Assembly (NCBI GenBank): GCA_911728435.2
Contig: OU452204.1
Span: 18,600,001-18,664,000, forward strand
Direction of reading: 5' to 3'
From: Apoderus coryli
Lineage: Eukaryota > Arthropoda > Insecta > Coleoptera > Attelabidae
DNA length: 64,000 nucleotides
Below, piece after piece: positions 1 through 10,985 of the stretch; position 1 is the first letter of the stretch, and each line of letters starts with the position of its first letter. The position numbers were made by a program, and so were the translations under genes. The notes under the pieces are model-generated. The model was not told the DNA's origin, made no database searches, and worked only from the letters and a program-made list of their open reading frames with translations.

Positions 1-393
1 GAACGAGGACATCCTGAGAAGAGAATACCAGAGAATCCCTTGTTTGGATACCTGGACATCAGAGGAAGCGAAGAAGCCAATAAGTTTGCAAAAAGGGGCT
101 GTCAACCCCTTTTGTAGGGCCTGAACCGTTGTGAAGCAAACAAAGTCGAGGCATGGACGTTGAAAACAGCAAATATCAACAAACTTGAGGCCTTTGAGAT
201 GTGGACCCTGCGACGAATGCTGAGAGTATCGTGGGTTGATCATGTGACGGACGAGGACATCCTGAGAAGAGCTAGTTTAGTAGACCGTGAACATCAAAAG
301 AAAAACTGGTTACCTTGGACACACACTACGTGGAGAACGTTCCAACGTATCCTTCAGGGTCAAATAGAAGGAGGAAAAAAGAGGAATAGGTAG
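1..393 (+). mobile_element. Non-LTR retrotransposon debris (RNase H piece joined to RT C-terminal piece)
   Basis: Bases 1-130 translate, with breaks, into a stretch like the end of a LINE RNase H domain (residues IRGSEEANKFAKRG, the usual GNEEADKLA-type motif). From about 150 the frame continues as the C-terminus of an endonuclease/reverse transcriptase (AWTLKTANINKLEAFEMW, then RRMLRVSWVDHVTDEDILRR), ending in a stop at 393. This second motif is typical of RTE/craniofacial-development-protein-2-like elements. The two pieces come from different parts of LINE proteins, so this is a mosaic of old insertions rather than one element. Confidence 0.7.
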
Positions 394-479
394 AAAAAAA
401 CTATCCTGACTACGAAACATACGACAATGGACAGGAATACGGGACTTCCAGGCACTGTAAAATGCTGCAATTTATAGAA

Positions 480-740
480 TCATATGATGAGAGAAGCGAT
501 GGACGCCTACGCAGGAATCTGCATGACACTTTAAGAAGAAGAAACAGAGCAGACTCTGGCAAAATCTTCCTGGACTGATACACTCCAAGAAATTCCTTAG
601 ACACTTCAATCATGAAAGATCCAAAATCTATTTGGAGCTCAGTAATAACGGGCTATCAGAAGCAAGGAACACTTGGGGTAAGATGGCGACGTGTTGTCCC
701 TGAAAGCTGCCAAGCTACTGGAGTTCATAAGGTCAATGAA
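480..740 (+). mobile_element. LINE fragment, post-RNase H region
   Basis: Bases 540-600 closely match 56277-56330 (a run around ACTCTGGCAAAATCTT and CTGGACTGATACACTCCAAG). The 56-kb copy translates as the region following RNase H in non-LTR elements. The segment up to 740 also shares 'ctactggagttca' with 56521-56530. Frame is broken throughout. It lies where the remaining 3' exon or exons of the HPS4-like gene might have been expected. Confidence 0.55.
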
Positions 741-753
741 ATATTCAACTCAC

Positions 754-3700
754 CAATTTCTCCATAGTATCCTTATCCTTACAACACTCTTCCTTCATCA
801 ACATAGTCAAAACAACATCTTGCTGACCACAAACAAACAAAATACACTTTTGCAACATCATCTCATCCTCCATTTTGGCATTTCTAATTTCTTTCGCGTT
901 AACTTTGGCGAATTGCGACATAAAACTCATTGAGGCACTCGGTGTGAGTGCCGGGGTGGCTATTTGGTCCGATTCAAACGCCAACATACTCAATTTCGAC
1001 ATTAGTGGAGTTAGTTGCACTCCTGACGAGTACCGGCGAGTATTCTTGACATTTGCTTCAGCCTCAGAAAGCGATTTCAATGGAAGTGTTAAGGATTTTC
1101 TACGACTTGTTGTGTCTTTATCGTTGGGTTCAAATTTAACTGTTTTATTGCTAAGAGATTCTTCGTTTTGTACTAAATTATTGTGAGTATTTGTGTTAGT
1201 TTTATTGGGATTTAACTGTTCGTTAATTTTCTCTTCACTGCTGATAAGATTTATTAAATTCGTAGTCAATTTAAGCGAATTTTCATAGTAATCATGTGAG
1301 ATATTCCTACCATTCGAATTGACAATTGGAAATAATGGATCTGGTATCGATTTCGATATGTCCTGTGACTTTTCCAGTACTATTGGTGATACATCTAAAT
1401 CTAACTTTTGTTTTAACTTATAATACTGCTCAGAATTTTTCGAAATACTGTTTAGATCTGTTAAACTGGAGTACTTCCGTGGATCATACAAAATTCCTTG
1501 TATACTAACATGTTTCCTACCACCATTTAAATACTTCAATGCCTCATCGATATTCTTCGATTCCAACTGTTTTTCAATCTCTTTTTTCGTGTCACGTTTC
1601 GGATTATTCAACCCTATTTGTTCGTCCGCAGGAACTAGTGATAAAGGTTTCTGATGTACAAACCGTTTCAATTCAGTCATTGGTGTACTAGCCACGCTTG
1701 TTTGTCCGCAAAACGGCGTTGTTGCTGGCGACAGAACGTTTTCCTTAATACTATCAGTTTGTTCTATGCTTAAACTTTTAATGTTGAGGAATTTCGGACG
1801 AGGTTTCTTTTGTAAAGCCACAAACGAGGGTTGTTCCTGAACTATAGATGATGATAATGTTTGATCTTGGTCATCTTCTTCGGGAACAGCGGTAAAAAGG
1901 AGAGATTGGTCCCGTTTCATTGTCGAAATGAGTTGGGTGTCTTGTTGTAATGGTTTAGGATGAGGCTGAAAGAAAAATTTATAAACATTGATACTAAAAA
2001 AGTTTCCCATATACTGTAACATTCTATTAAAACCCTGGGAATCATTGGTTTTTGTTTTTTATTTTGTACAAACTTCCACAGAGATTTTGGATCTGTTTTT
2101 AACCCTAGAGAACTCTCACTATTTATTATTGTGTATTTTTTTTATTGTGATGAGAGAACATTACACTGAAATAATTACGCATAATTTGTAATGAAGTGCC
2201 GCATCTTTTTTTGGATTTTCGGTTTTTTCTTCTTGGGCAAAATCCACAAAATCCAGCTTGATCTTCTGCTGTTACACGTTCGGGTTCAGGAATGCCTAAC
2301 AGTTCTCTACTTCGCTGTCTTCTGTTGAATGGCATACATATTACTGAAACTCGGTATACTAACTGTGGTTTCATCAACTGCTTTCATCCTCAGAAACATT
2401 TGAAGATCTTCAATAATTTCTGTATTGTCTTTATATATTTGGAAAATACAAACGCCAGAACTCGCGCAATGAGAGAATCACTCACAAACCTGCACTTGAT
2501 CAACAAACTTCATATTATATCGCAGATCACAGTGTACTGAATTTTGAATTTTACTAAACAGGGAGCGCAACGTAAACACAAAGTCAGCTAGAGAGCGAGG
2601 TAGGCTCATCCAGTGTCAATAACGTGAAATCTTGCGATTTTAGGCGAAGCGGGAGAGAAATGCTCATAGCGCGAGTGCTGCAGGGTTAACGAAGTTTGAA
2701 CTTCTATTAAATAATTGACCTACGTCATATTGATTTTATACTTAACATTAGCCCTTAATTCCCTAAAAGTGTTAAAGCACCTCAATGAATCGACTTCCAT
2801 ACTAACCTTTTTAATACTTTTGTTGTTCAAATACTGAAATATGCATCTATTTCTCAAAGACGTTTCCAACAGATTACAATAATCCTTATTCGTTATATAA
2901 ACTTGTAATAACTGAACACCTAAAGGTAATTCAAATGAGACATCACCAATTTCAGCTGGACATTTAATTCGATATGGATCGGCGAGAACGATGCATTTGC
3001 TTAAATCTGATGTCAATTGTGTGGCTACAACTCTAAAAAGGTACCTAATTAAGACCTAACCTAAAAATTCATCGCCAAGTCTTTGGTAATCAAAAACTTG
3101 TTGTTCTCCGGCTCTAAAAAACACCAGTAAGGTAGGTACTTACTTATTATGATATAAAATCGTACCGCCTAATACATTTGAAAATTCTCTACAACTTTCC
3201 AAAACACACATTGCTTCAGTAAAAACATTGCTCGCACTCTACAATCAATTATTATTTGTTTATTAGAACCCCCTAACAAATAATGAAAAGGCTGTAAAAA
3301 CTTACTTTAGGTAGTGCAAGCGATGGAACAGAACTGAAAACATTTCCACTAAACACCAACATTTTTAAATAAGTATCAAAAATATGATACAATTTTGCAG
3401 ACATAGCCTCATTCTGATATATCTCAGCCAAGGCCTCAAAATCCTTATGGAAAAAATTTATCAAGCTGTATAGAATATTCGCTCTATGCTCTAATAACCA
3501 GTCTGAAATATTCCTATCAGTTCCCACAGCCTAAAAACAACAGTCTATACTAATATAGGTAAAATTGGTAAATACTGAGATATCCTACCAACAAATATCT
3601 CCCGTTTTCAATGATAAAAAACTTCCCACTTTGTAGCGACAGTATTTTCGGTATTGATAATAAGTTTTTAATACAATTTATGGTCCCCATTATCTGCCCA

Positions 3701-3852
3701 CATAACGCAGTCTTTTGTTGGTCTGATACCCACGTAGGGTGGAAGTAAAGTATTGCAGTAGTAGGGTCATCTTCTTCTTTCTGGAGTAATTGAGTATCAT
3801 ACACAAATATTATGTTTGTTTCTCTAAAAATTGATTTATATTTATCAACCAT
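754..3852 (-). CDS. HPS4: HPS4-like BLOC-3 subunit (3' end missing from window)
   Basis: Five exons, all with GT-AG junctions and matching phase: 3852-3589, 3530-3306, 3238-3144, 3032-2807 and 1965-754. They give 674 codons with an open 3' end (donor TTG|GTGAGT at 754). Exon 1 carries FVYDTQLL, then ILYFHPTW and ALCGQIMG, matching the first longin-type domain of HPS4 (human FLYDGSKV, ICYFYPS, LLCGQIAG). Exons 3-4 give GGTILYH and VVATQL, like human GCILYKG and IVSTQL. Exon 5 is long, low-complexity and Ser/Thr-rich and ends with a segment resembling the C-terminal longin domain. HPS4 with HPS1 forms BLOC-3, a GEF for Rab32/38-type GTPases in lysosome-related organelle (eye pigment granule) biogenesis. 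The intron between exons 4 and 5 holds a piggyBac element. At least one further exon is expected left of the window. The start at 3852 is the only ATG opening this frame, and the upstream limit is not otherwise proven. Confidence 0.85.
2103..2685 (-). mobile_element. Non-autonomous piggyBac-like element in HPS4 intron
   Basis: The target site TTAA is present on both sides (2099-2102 and 2686-2689). Both termini begin CCCT reading inward (CCCTAGAGAACTCTCAC on the left; CCCTGCAGCACTCGCGC on the right, minus strand). On the minus strand at about 2160-2350 the translation GFCGFCPRRKNRKSKKRCGT resembles the C-terminal Cys-rich zinc-binding domain of piggyBac transposases. The catalytic part is absent, so the 583-bp copy is non-autonomous. 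It sits in the intron between HPS4 exons 4 and 5, where precise splicing would remove it. Confidence 0.7.
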
Positions 3853-4614
3853 TGATTAGCATTACAGCAAATTGTTTTATTTTATACTGACTTGGCCATA
3901 TTTTAGAACGAACCCTGCAACCCGCTATCGTATCTATTATTTTTTATAATTTACGCATTAGGACCTTAGATAGTAGGTATGTAAATAAATAAAATTTCCA
4001 TTTTATTAGTATCACCTTAAATCTTAACTATCTACTATTTAAACAAGATGTTTACATTTTGAAGAAATGCCTTACAGAGAACAGATTAATTCGTAGTTCG
4101 ATAATACTGTCAAGAAAAAATTATATTATGGAGTGGGATATGATCTTCTGTATAGTGTTTAACCTCTGCGAAATTAGTCTTTGGGAAATAGGTACATTCC
4201 TCAATACGTTAATCTACACGAAGTTAGCATAATAACAAGTAAAAAAATTACCTCAGAGTAATATTTTGACGAAATTAACCTCGAAATGATTTAATTTTGA
4301 CCATTCCTCGCTCCTTTTGGAAGTGAGGTGAGTGGCAGCTGATTATGTTACATCAACCCAGGTGACCGGAGTTGAACAAATTTAATATAGTGTCTTACAT
4401 TTTTTGATTACTGTTAAGACAGTTTGTTATTTGTTACGCAATTATCAAAGTCTTAATAGCTGCCATAAAATGCTTATTCCTTATATCTCCTTCCACATAA
4501 CGAATGAATATATTTAATAAATAATTATAACAACTAACAAAAGTACCTAGGTACATAAAAATATCAAAAATTGAAAAGTAAATTTGTATATATTTTATCT
4601 ATGCTTTAACCGTT
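3853..4614. other. Intergenic, HPS4 5' flank to ATP23 3' flank
   Basis: AT-rich spacer between two genes transcribed leftward. It must contain the HPS4 promoter/5'UTR and the ATP23 3'UTR. No ORF, repeat or structured RNA was recognised. Confidence 0.6.
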
Positions 4615-5388
4615 TTACAGGTCTGTATCATATCCGTAGTAAAACGCTTCTTCATATGCTTTAAACATATCATTGCTATTCCTCCGTAACCGTCTACCAA
4701 TAGGTTCCAAATCGTTATAACATCTAGGAAACACTTTTTCAATAGCTTTTATCGCATCAACTTCATTCACATTCCTAACAGCTAAAACTGAACTTAGAGC
4801 TTTACTTTTCACACAATTTTGATGAGCTCCTTTAAAATTGAATAAACTAGCATCACCATTACTCCACGCAGACATGAATGAACAATGTGCTAAATTAGCA
4901 GCCCGTATCTCAGTACACGCCAAATGTTCCAAATTTTTAAAGTCCAAGTTGTTGCGACAATAGTCAAACATGTGTATTAACTCGTGAGTTAGAACTCCTT
5001 GGGTCAAACCCACCTTACGAACCGTATTCTGGCACACAATTACTTGGTTTAGCACTGGGTCGTAGCCACCACTTACGCTGGGGTCACACTCTTCGCATGC
5101 TATATGTCTCCTAATATCTACAACACAACCCGATGATTTTAATGCACCTAACATTAACCGCACTAAGGGGCTTTCTTTAATGCATCTATATACGTTGTGT
5201 TCACATTTCATTTTGGAAAGATCATCCTTTCCTCGCCCTTGTATCATCTGCAAGATACCCGGGAGAGGTTTATTTGTATTGGTTTGTCTTCGTTCTGGAT
5301 ACAAATCGTGGCCCCATTCGCTTCCCTGGTTCTCACTTTTAGGGGTTGTGTTTGGACTAGGTTCTTCGGAAGTGTCCACAAAAGTCAT
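4615..5388 (-). CDS. ATP23: Mitochondrial inner membrane metalloprotease ATP23 homolog
   Basis: Uninterrupted 257-residue ORF. It has the ATP23/Ku70-binding-protein-3 (XRCC6BP1) family architecture: a Cys-containing N-terminal half (C62, C69, C88, C98, C101), then the zinc-metalloprotease motif HELIH at residues 135-139 inside GVLTHELIHMFDYC, followed by EHLACTEIRAANLAHCSF and a C-terminal GRRLRRNSNDMFKAYEEAF segment. In yeast Atp23 acts in the intermembrane space, maturing Atp6 and helping assemble the ATP synthase Fo sector; metazoan homologs keep the protease signature. The first roughly 50 residues are polar and poorly conserved. The gene appears intronless. It is divergent from ABHD16A with 381 bp between start codons, suggesting a shared promoter. 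Confidence 0.93.
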   Translation of the reverse strand: MTFVDTSEEPSPNTTPKSENQGSEWGHDLYPERRQTNTNKPLPGILQMIQGRGKDDLSKMKCEHNVYRCIKESPLVRLMLGALKSSGCVVDIRRHIACEECDPSVSGGYDPVLNQVIVCQNTVRKVGLTQGVLTHELIHMFDYCRNNLDFKNLEHLACTEIRAANLAHCSFMSAWSNGDASLFNFKGAHQNCVKSKALSSVLAVRNVNEVDAIKAIEKVFPRCYNDLEPIGRRLRRNSNDMFKAYEEAFYYGYDTDL

Positions 5389-5769
5389 CCTTAATTAATA
5401 AAACACCAATAAGTTAAGAATAAACTAGAAACTAAACAAAAACCTGAAACTATTTTGTGGTTAGTTTTAAAATAAATTTTGACATGTGACAAATATAAAA
5501 TAACCATGGAGTAACGCAATATGAGGATATTAGGGGTTATCCTTCAACGTCGAATTTTTTATCAAGATCAAAATAATATCTCTACTCCCTACCATTGTCT
5601 TTATAAATTAAAGACAATGTCCCTACTAACTTTTTTCCATAAATTAAAACTCCGTCCATACGATTTCGAGACTTCTTCTAATCGTTAAAATTACCAAAAG
5701 TCAACAACATATGTCAGTAAAGTCAGGTTTGAAGTTTAGTAGAAACCAAAACAAATTATAATTAGAAAA
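5389..5769. promoter_or_regulatory. Divergent ATP23/ABHD16A promoter region
   Basis: 381 bp between the start codons of two genes transcribed away from each other. It must hold both 5'UTRs and core promoters. No convincing TATA box or named transcription-factor site was picked out by eye. Confidence 0.6.
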
Positions 5770-8700
5770 ATGTCATCATTAAAAGCGATTTGGGATTGTA
5801 TGTTCTCTCCAAAATTAATAAAAATTTATGGAAATGGCCCTGTCGAGGTAAAACAATAGTGGAAATTAAAATTTAATATATATTACTACATTTTTACAGA
5901 AACTTTACGAGCCCAAGCCATTTGAAAAATGGGGAGATCAAGTCATACAATCGGTATGTTGGAGGCAACCCATTAAAAACTACTGTCTGTCAATTATAAT
6001 CTAAATAAATTAATATATTCCAGCTCTACGTTATTTGGAAATTAGGGGTTTATACATCTCCATTTATCGTCGGAATCTTGTATCACAGAGGGTATTTTGA
6101 ACGTGATGGTGTAATTACATTAACCAAATTTGTTACAAGTCTTGGCGTTATTTTAGTCATATCATTTTGTTTACGTGGTTTGGGCAGATCACAGAATAAT
6201 ACATATCTGAGGTTCTTAGATACGCTACAGAAATCACATAAGAAATTAATACCTCAAGTGAAACAGGAGCTGAATAAATATGATTTTGAATTTTCTGCAT
6301 GGCCAGTTGAATTCGATTTATCCGATGAGGGATAGTACGTACTTGACCTATATTTAAGTACTTATGTAGCAGTATATTATGTTTATATTTTAGTGATAGA
6401 AGAAGATTATCGATTCGTAAGCCAGTATTGCACACAAGTTTGGTACAGTACATCTCGACAATGCCTTTCAGAGTTATCGCTTATTTTGCTATTCACACAT
6501 TTGGTATCCTGTTGATATATCCAGGAACGTTAGGATTTCTGCAAATGATCATAGGTCATGCGCTGCTACAAGGAAGAACCAAATTAATTGAGAGCTACAG
6601 GGCTGAAAGATTCAAATTGAAAACAGTAGATAAGAATATGATTGACAGCATATTTGTGGATAAACGAAATGCATCACCAAATGGTAATATTTTAGTAATT
6701 TGTTGTGAGGGTAATGCTGGTTTTTACGAAATCGGCATCGTTTCTACACCGCTTGAGGCTGGCTATTCGGTATTGGGATGGAACCATCCAGGATTTGGCG
6801 GTAGTACTGTAAGTTTTTGTTGTTACTAAAGCATTTATGTTATGAGAAGAGCATGCTATAACTGAAATTTTTTTGGCAGGGACGTCCGTATCCAAATCAA
6901 GAACAGAATGCAATGGACGCAGTCATACAGTTTGCCATAAATAAATTAGGGTTTCGTATTGAAAATATCCTCGTCTTTGGCTGGAGTATAGGTGGTTATA
7001 CTGCTTCATGGGCTGCCATGAATTATCCAGAATTGAAAGGAGTCGTAAGTATGTTGTGCCTAAAATTTTTAACCAATTATAATTATTTTACGTAATTAGA
7101 CCAATTAGGTGAAGATATTTTCAGCATACGGGACTGCCAAATTGTTGCTTTTGTGATCCAATGTGTTGTCCCCCTTCTTTTATGGAATCGACTGTCTCTT
7201 CTTTCCCATATTTAAGCAATGTTTGTCTTGCTGATTTGCCCTAATTCTTCAAATTTTTTACTGCGTTTTTCTAAATCTTCAGAATTCTTGCTAAAATCAA
7301 GTTCTTGTCATTTTTTTCTTGGGTTTTCAATTTGCTTTATATCACATTTCATTTCTAGCTGGAGTGGCCTCATAGCTTCTTTGCTTTCTTCCATTTTCGT
7401 CAAGGTTGTGTCAAGTCTCTTCAATAATCCTGTCTGTATCGCGCCGATTAATCTTTCTCAGGTCCATGTCGTTTTATTTCTTCTTTAGTCCTCATCCTCC
7501 TCATATCCGCATTGTCTTCTTTCTTCTGTTCCCCAACTTGTTATCTTTCACCTATATTTTTGTTTATAAACTGTTCAATTCAAGATCCCACTTCTGACAC
7601 CACACTATTATGGTATTTCGCGTTTGTAAATGTAAAATCCCGCGTACTTTATAATTCACACTAAAGAAACAATGTGGAATGAATGTTGTAATTTTGTTGT
7701 AAAGATTCTAGATGCAACATTCGAAGATATTTTACCGCTAGCTGTGAACCATATGCCTAAATGGTGGGAGCCAATCGTGAAAATAGCGATTCGAGAGCAT
7801 GTTAATCTCAATGTATTTGAACAACTTTCAAAATATCCCGGACCAGTGTTAATGATACGTCGTAGTGAGGATGAAGTTATCTGTCTGAGGTTGGTTTATG
7901 TTTGACTTTAAGTGTAAATATTATTTGTAATATATTTTTTTTTCAGCAAAAATGATCCCTCTTCAAATAGAGGCAATAACTTGTTGATGAAGTTATTACG
8001 ACATCGATATCCTTGTATATATGATGAAGCACAGATGCAATTGGTAGCAGGGTATTTATCAATTACAGGGGCTGCTCAAGGTAAGAAAAAGACAACTAAA
8101 TGTTGTGTTGTTGATTGCTGTCGGCCGCGAATCTCTCAAATTAGAATGCATTGAATTGCCATGTACCTAAAAAGTGTGAAGTTTCTTCTAACCCTAAATG
8201 TTTCTAAAATAGCTTCCTGACTCCTATTTATGAAACTGGCGATAGGGAGAATATGGAAGACTATCGTAGCATACGCCTTCATTCCGCTATACAAAAACTT
8301 GTGACTAATACATCAATGTGCGGGCCTAATTGAAATTTAGCAAGATGGATTCCATAATGGTAGATTGCGTGTGTCAATTTTGAGACAAGGTTTGCGGCTC
8401 GATGGTTGGTCTGTTTAGCCATCTTAGAGTTCATAACAAAAACCTCTGAGTTGGAATAATTCATTGTAGATTGTTTTTTTCGGAGTCGTTTAGGCGGTTT
8501 GGCCTCCCCTCACTTCGACCTGCAGAAGATCTTTTGTGAATGACTCTAATCTATGAATTGCCCAGCTGACCCACACTTTTCATAAAGTTGATGATTTCTC
8601 TGGGGGCTAAATTCCTTGCCTCGTCGGGTGTTAGGGTCACCCCTCCAAGGTGTTTTAGCCTTTTGAAGAAAAGTGCCATGCATGCGCAGAGCACGTGTTC

Positions 8701-9663
8701 TGTTGTCTCTGTTGCGTCTTCGCAAAACCGACAAGTGTCGTCCTCGGTTAGGCCCATCTTTTCCCGTAAAAAGGCCTGTAATTCGCCTTAGGTCGCTTCT
8801 CTCCAGTTGGATAAGCTTCCCTGCGTTGGCCTCTGAAGGTTTGATAAACCTTTTTGATGGTCTTAGGCCTGGAGTGTTTCTCCAGTAGGTCTTAAGTTGT
8901 TCCTTTTCCCATCTCCGAAGTTCTTCCTTCATATGGCTTTTTGGAAGGCCAAAGATGGGTTCCGGGCGGCAGAACGGAGCGTTTGCGCCCTCTTTTGCAA
9001 TTTGTCCGCCGCTTCGTTCACCTCTATGCCTTCATGTCCTGGCACCCATGTCAGAGTAATCTTTTTCCCTTGAGCTGCCAGTTGCTTTAGGGTCTGTTTG
9101 CATTCCCATGCTAGCTTTGACGTGAAGGTGTAAGACCTCAGTGCTTTTAATGCAGCTTGACTGTCTGACATAATATTAATCTGCCGTTCCGGGATGCCTC
9201 TCTGCAGGCATTCTTGAGCACAACGATTAATAGCGTTGATCTCTGCGTGGAATATAGTGGGACTTTTCCCGAGAGATTCAGAGAGCCTGCAATTTGGCCC
9301 GTATACTCCCATGCCTGTGTTTCCTTCTATTTTAATATTATTCCAGATGAATTTGTGAACAGCCAGAATGTGGATGACAACTTATGCATGTCTATGCTTC
9401 AATCGTATGTCTCAGAATTTTCGAAATCGTATCCGATGAAAATCGGTGAGGAGTTTAATAATCGGGAAAAGGCACAAATGGCCTTATTTTTAGTAAGAAA
9501 GTCTCTTATTCTTACAAAATATACATCTAGAATAATTATTTTGAACTTCTAGGCAAGAAAATACATGAAAGACTACAAGTCGACGCATTGTGAAAATTTA
9601 CCAGCAGAAATGTTCCAAATACCTTGGGATGTAAATGTCGAGTCAGATTATGTATTTACATAA
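5770..9663 (+). CDS. ABHD16A: ABHD16A-like phosphatidylserine lipase, nine exons
   Basis: Exons 5770-5847, 5900-5953, 6024-6334, 6394-6808, 6880-7044, 7705-7889, 7947-8080, 9347-9492 and 9553-9663 (stop included) join in phase to 532 codons (human about 558). Hydrophobic segments near the N-terminus (around TSPFIVGILY, FVTSLGVILVISFCL and IHTFGILLIYPGTLGFLQMI) suggest membrane anchoring. The alpha/beta-hydrolase core shows GNAGFYE, NHPGFGGS, the nucleophile elbow GWSIGG (Ser322), a likely catalytic Asp397 in RRSEDEV and His508 in STHCENLP. Family members hydrolyse phosphatidylserine to lyso-PS at the ER. Intron 5 (7045-7704) carries possible gag-like debris. Intron 7 (8081-9346) carries an antisense LINE that stops about 30 bp before the exon 8 acceptor. 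All junctions are GT-AG, so the gene looks intact. Confidence 0.93.
7130..7620 (-). mobile_element. Possible retroelement gag-like fragment in ABHD16A intron 5
   Basis: On the minus strand this pyrimidine-rich stretch translates in broken frames into highly charged, coiled-coil-like text (for example SKNSEDLEKRSKKFEELGQ and MEESKEAMRPLQLEMKCD). That style is seen in insect retroelement gag regions, but no zinc knuckle or protease was found. The assignment rests on composition only. Confidence 0.3.
8481..9316 (-). mobile_element. 5'-truncated LINE with RNase H domain, inside ABHD16A intron 7
   Basis: Minus-strand translation gives the RNase H domain ([42 protein letters not shown]). It continues in shifted frames to MKEELRRWEKEQLKTYWR and a C-terminal zinc-finger-like CRFCEDATETTEHVLCAC, ending LGNS-stop at about 8551. 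A frame change in the ADKL region breaks the ORF. A near-identical relative lies at 29660-30580 on the opposite strand; the shared 3' end runs to about ACGACTCCG. The element is antisense to ABHD16A. Confidence 0.85.
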
Positions 9664-10370
9664 TGTGCTTACTATTTTAGAGAAATTAAATAGCACTTAA
9701 TAGTTTAATTTATTAATGTGTATTTTGAAATAAGGTTTATTAGGTGTAAGGCTGCTTAAAAGGATCTAGAAACTAGCAATGCACGAACAAATCGTTTTCA
9801 ATTAATATAGGTATATATTGATGTTTAATTTAGTTATATAAATTGGTCAGAGGAAATTGTTTTTTTTATTCAAATACTATTCATCCCTAAACCAGGACTA
9901 TCCACCAACATAAGGCCCGCTAAAATGTATAAATTACCGTCAAATACGAAATATGCAAAGAGTATTTTGAAGAAATTTACCTGATATAAAATGGTACATG
10001 AACACAATTGAGGAAGAATTCCAAAATCGAAAGAGATTTGACTTCTTACTCAGCCACTAACAGTTTCTGATGTGAGCGGGAAGCAGAGCAAATTTTTAGA
10101 ATCAGATACTTTTTATCAAGGAAAGGAAGGACTGAAACTGGATTGAACGTTTTCAAGTTGCTGCCAAGAGAAGATACCCCAGCTGGGAAGCACGTATCTT
10201 TGTGAAGGCGCCTTTTCCCGTTCTGATCACTCAGTCCTTTCGTTTATCATCAACAAATATTAAAGTTAATATTGATGCATTGGTTAGTGAAAACGAACAT
10301 CCATAAAATTTCCCACTAATTTTTTTGTTCTTTGATATTCTTAGAACAAACAAACATAATAGAGACCAGT
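9664..10370. other. Intergenic, ABHD16A 3' flank
   Basis: AT-rich; holds the ABHD16A 3'UTR at its left end. A short FIPKPG-like stretch at about 9886 could be LINE debris, but it is too short to call. Nothing else was recognised. Confidence 0.5.
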
Positions 10371-10499
10371 TTTTTTGCAGCCCTCCGAACTGCATTTTTT
10401 TAAAGTTGCCGCTGCCCTAAACTATATCATACTTTTTGTTAATTCCCAAGTAAATCCGGCAGCAAAAATAATGTCTCTGATGATAGACCTATGTGCATT

Positions 10500-10885
10500 C
10501 TTAGTTCCAGCTTGGGAAAGCTCTAGGAATCTTGTCACCAAGCCCCTGACCGCGGCCTTGGGTCGTTCCATTATAGACAAGCAATTTGGTTTTCAATCCG
10601 GTAAATCCACAGAGCTCAATCTTCTTGCGTCCGCGGACTTCTTGTCTCGGGCGTTGGAGAGCGGTGATCAAGGTCAAACCTTGTATACCGACTTCTCCAA
10701 GGCTTTTGATTGCGTCCACCACGGGCTTCTCGTTCATAAGCATGAGGGTGGCAGATTCCCTGCTTTCCTGGGTAACGAGCTACCCATTAGGTTGGTTGTT
10801 CGACTGAGTTTTATTCTCGGCCGGTGAAGCTCACTTCTGGTATTCCCCAGCGATCCCATTTGTACCCACTATTGTTTAAGCTATT
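10500..10885 (+). mobile_element. LINE reverse transcriptase fragment
   Basis: Translation includes KQFGFQSGKSTELNLL and QTLYTDFSKAFDCVHHGLL, the fingers/palm motifs of a non-LTR reverse transcriptase (catalytic block A with TDFSKAFD). The frame closes soon after. No catalytic FADD block is present here; a related FADD piece lies at 13455. Confidence 0.8.
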
Positions 10886-10886
10886 T

Positions 10887-10985
10887 ATTATAATAATAAT
10901 AATAATAATAATTCTTTATTGCCTAACAGGCTTTCGCCCAATAACAAGACAATATCTTAAGCATAATTCAACTTAACTATAAATT
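10887..10985 (-). mobile_element. LINE 3' end with TAA-repeat tail
   Basis: A (TAA)n run followed by 'ttctttattgcctaacagg' and 'cccaataacaagacaat' matches the reverse complement of the 3' end of the LINE at 60370-62373 ('cctgttagacaataaagag' then TTA repeats). It is therefore the 3' terminus of the same family in the minus orientation, abutting an unrelated plus-strand RT fragment. Its 5' limit is unclear. Confidence 0.65.

Noticed and set aside
2720..2806. Extension of HPS4 exon 4 to the GTAGGT donor at 2723
   Set aside because: That donor would leave a phase that hits a stop in exon 5; the GTTAGT donor after 2807 restores phase 0.
8546..8932. 128-codon minus ORF as an independent host gene
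   Set aside because: It is the LINE C-terminal region, shared with 29660-30580.
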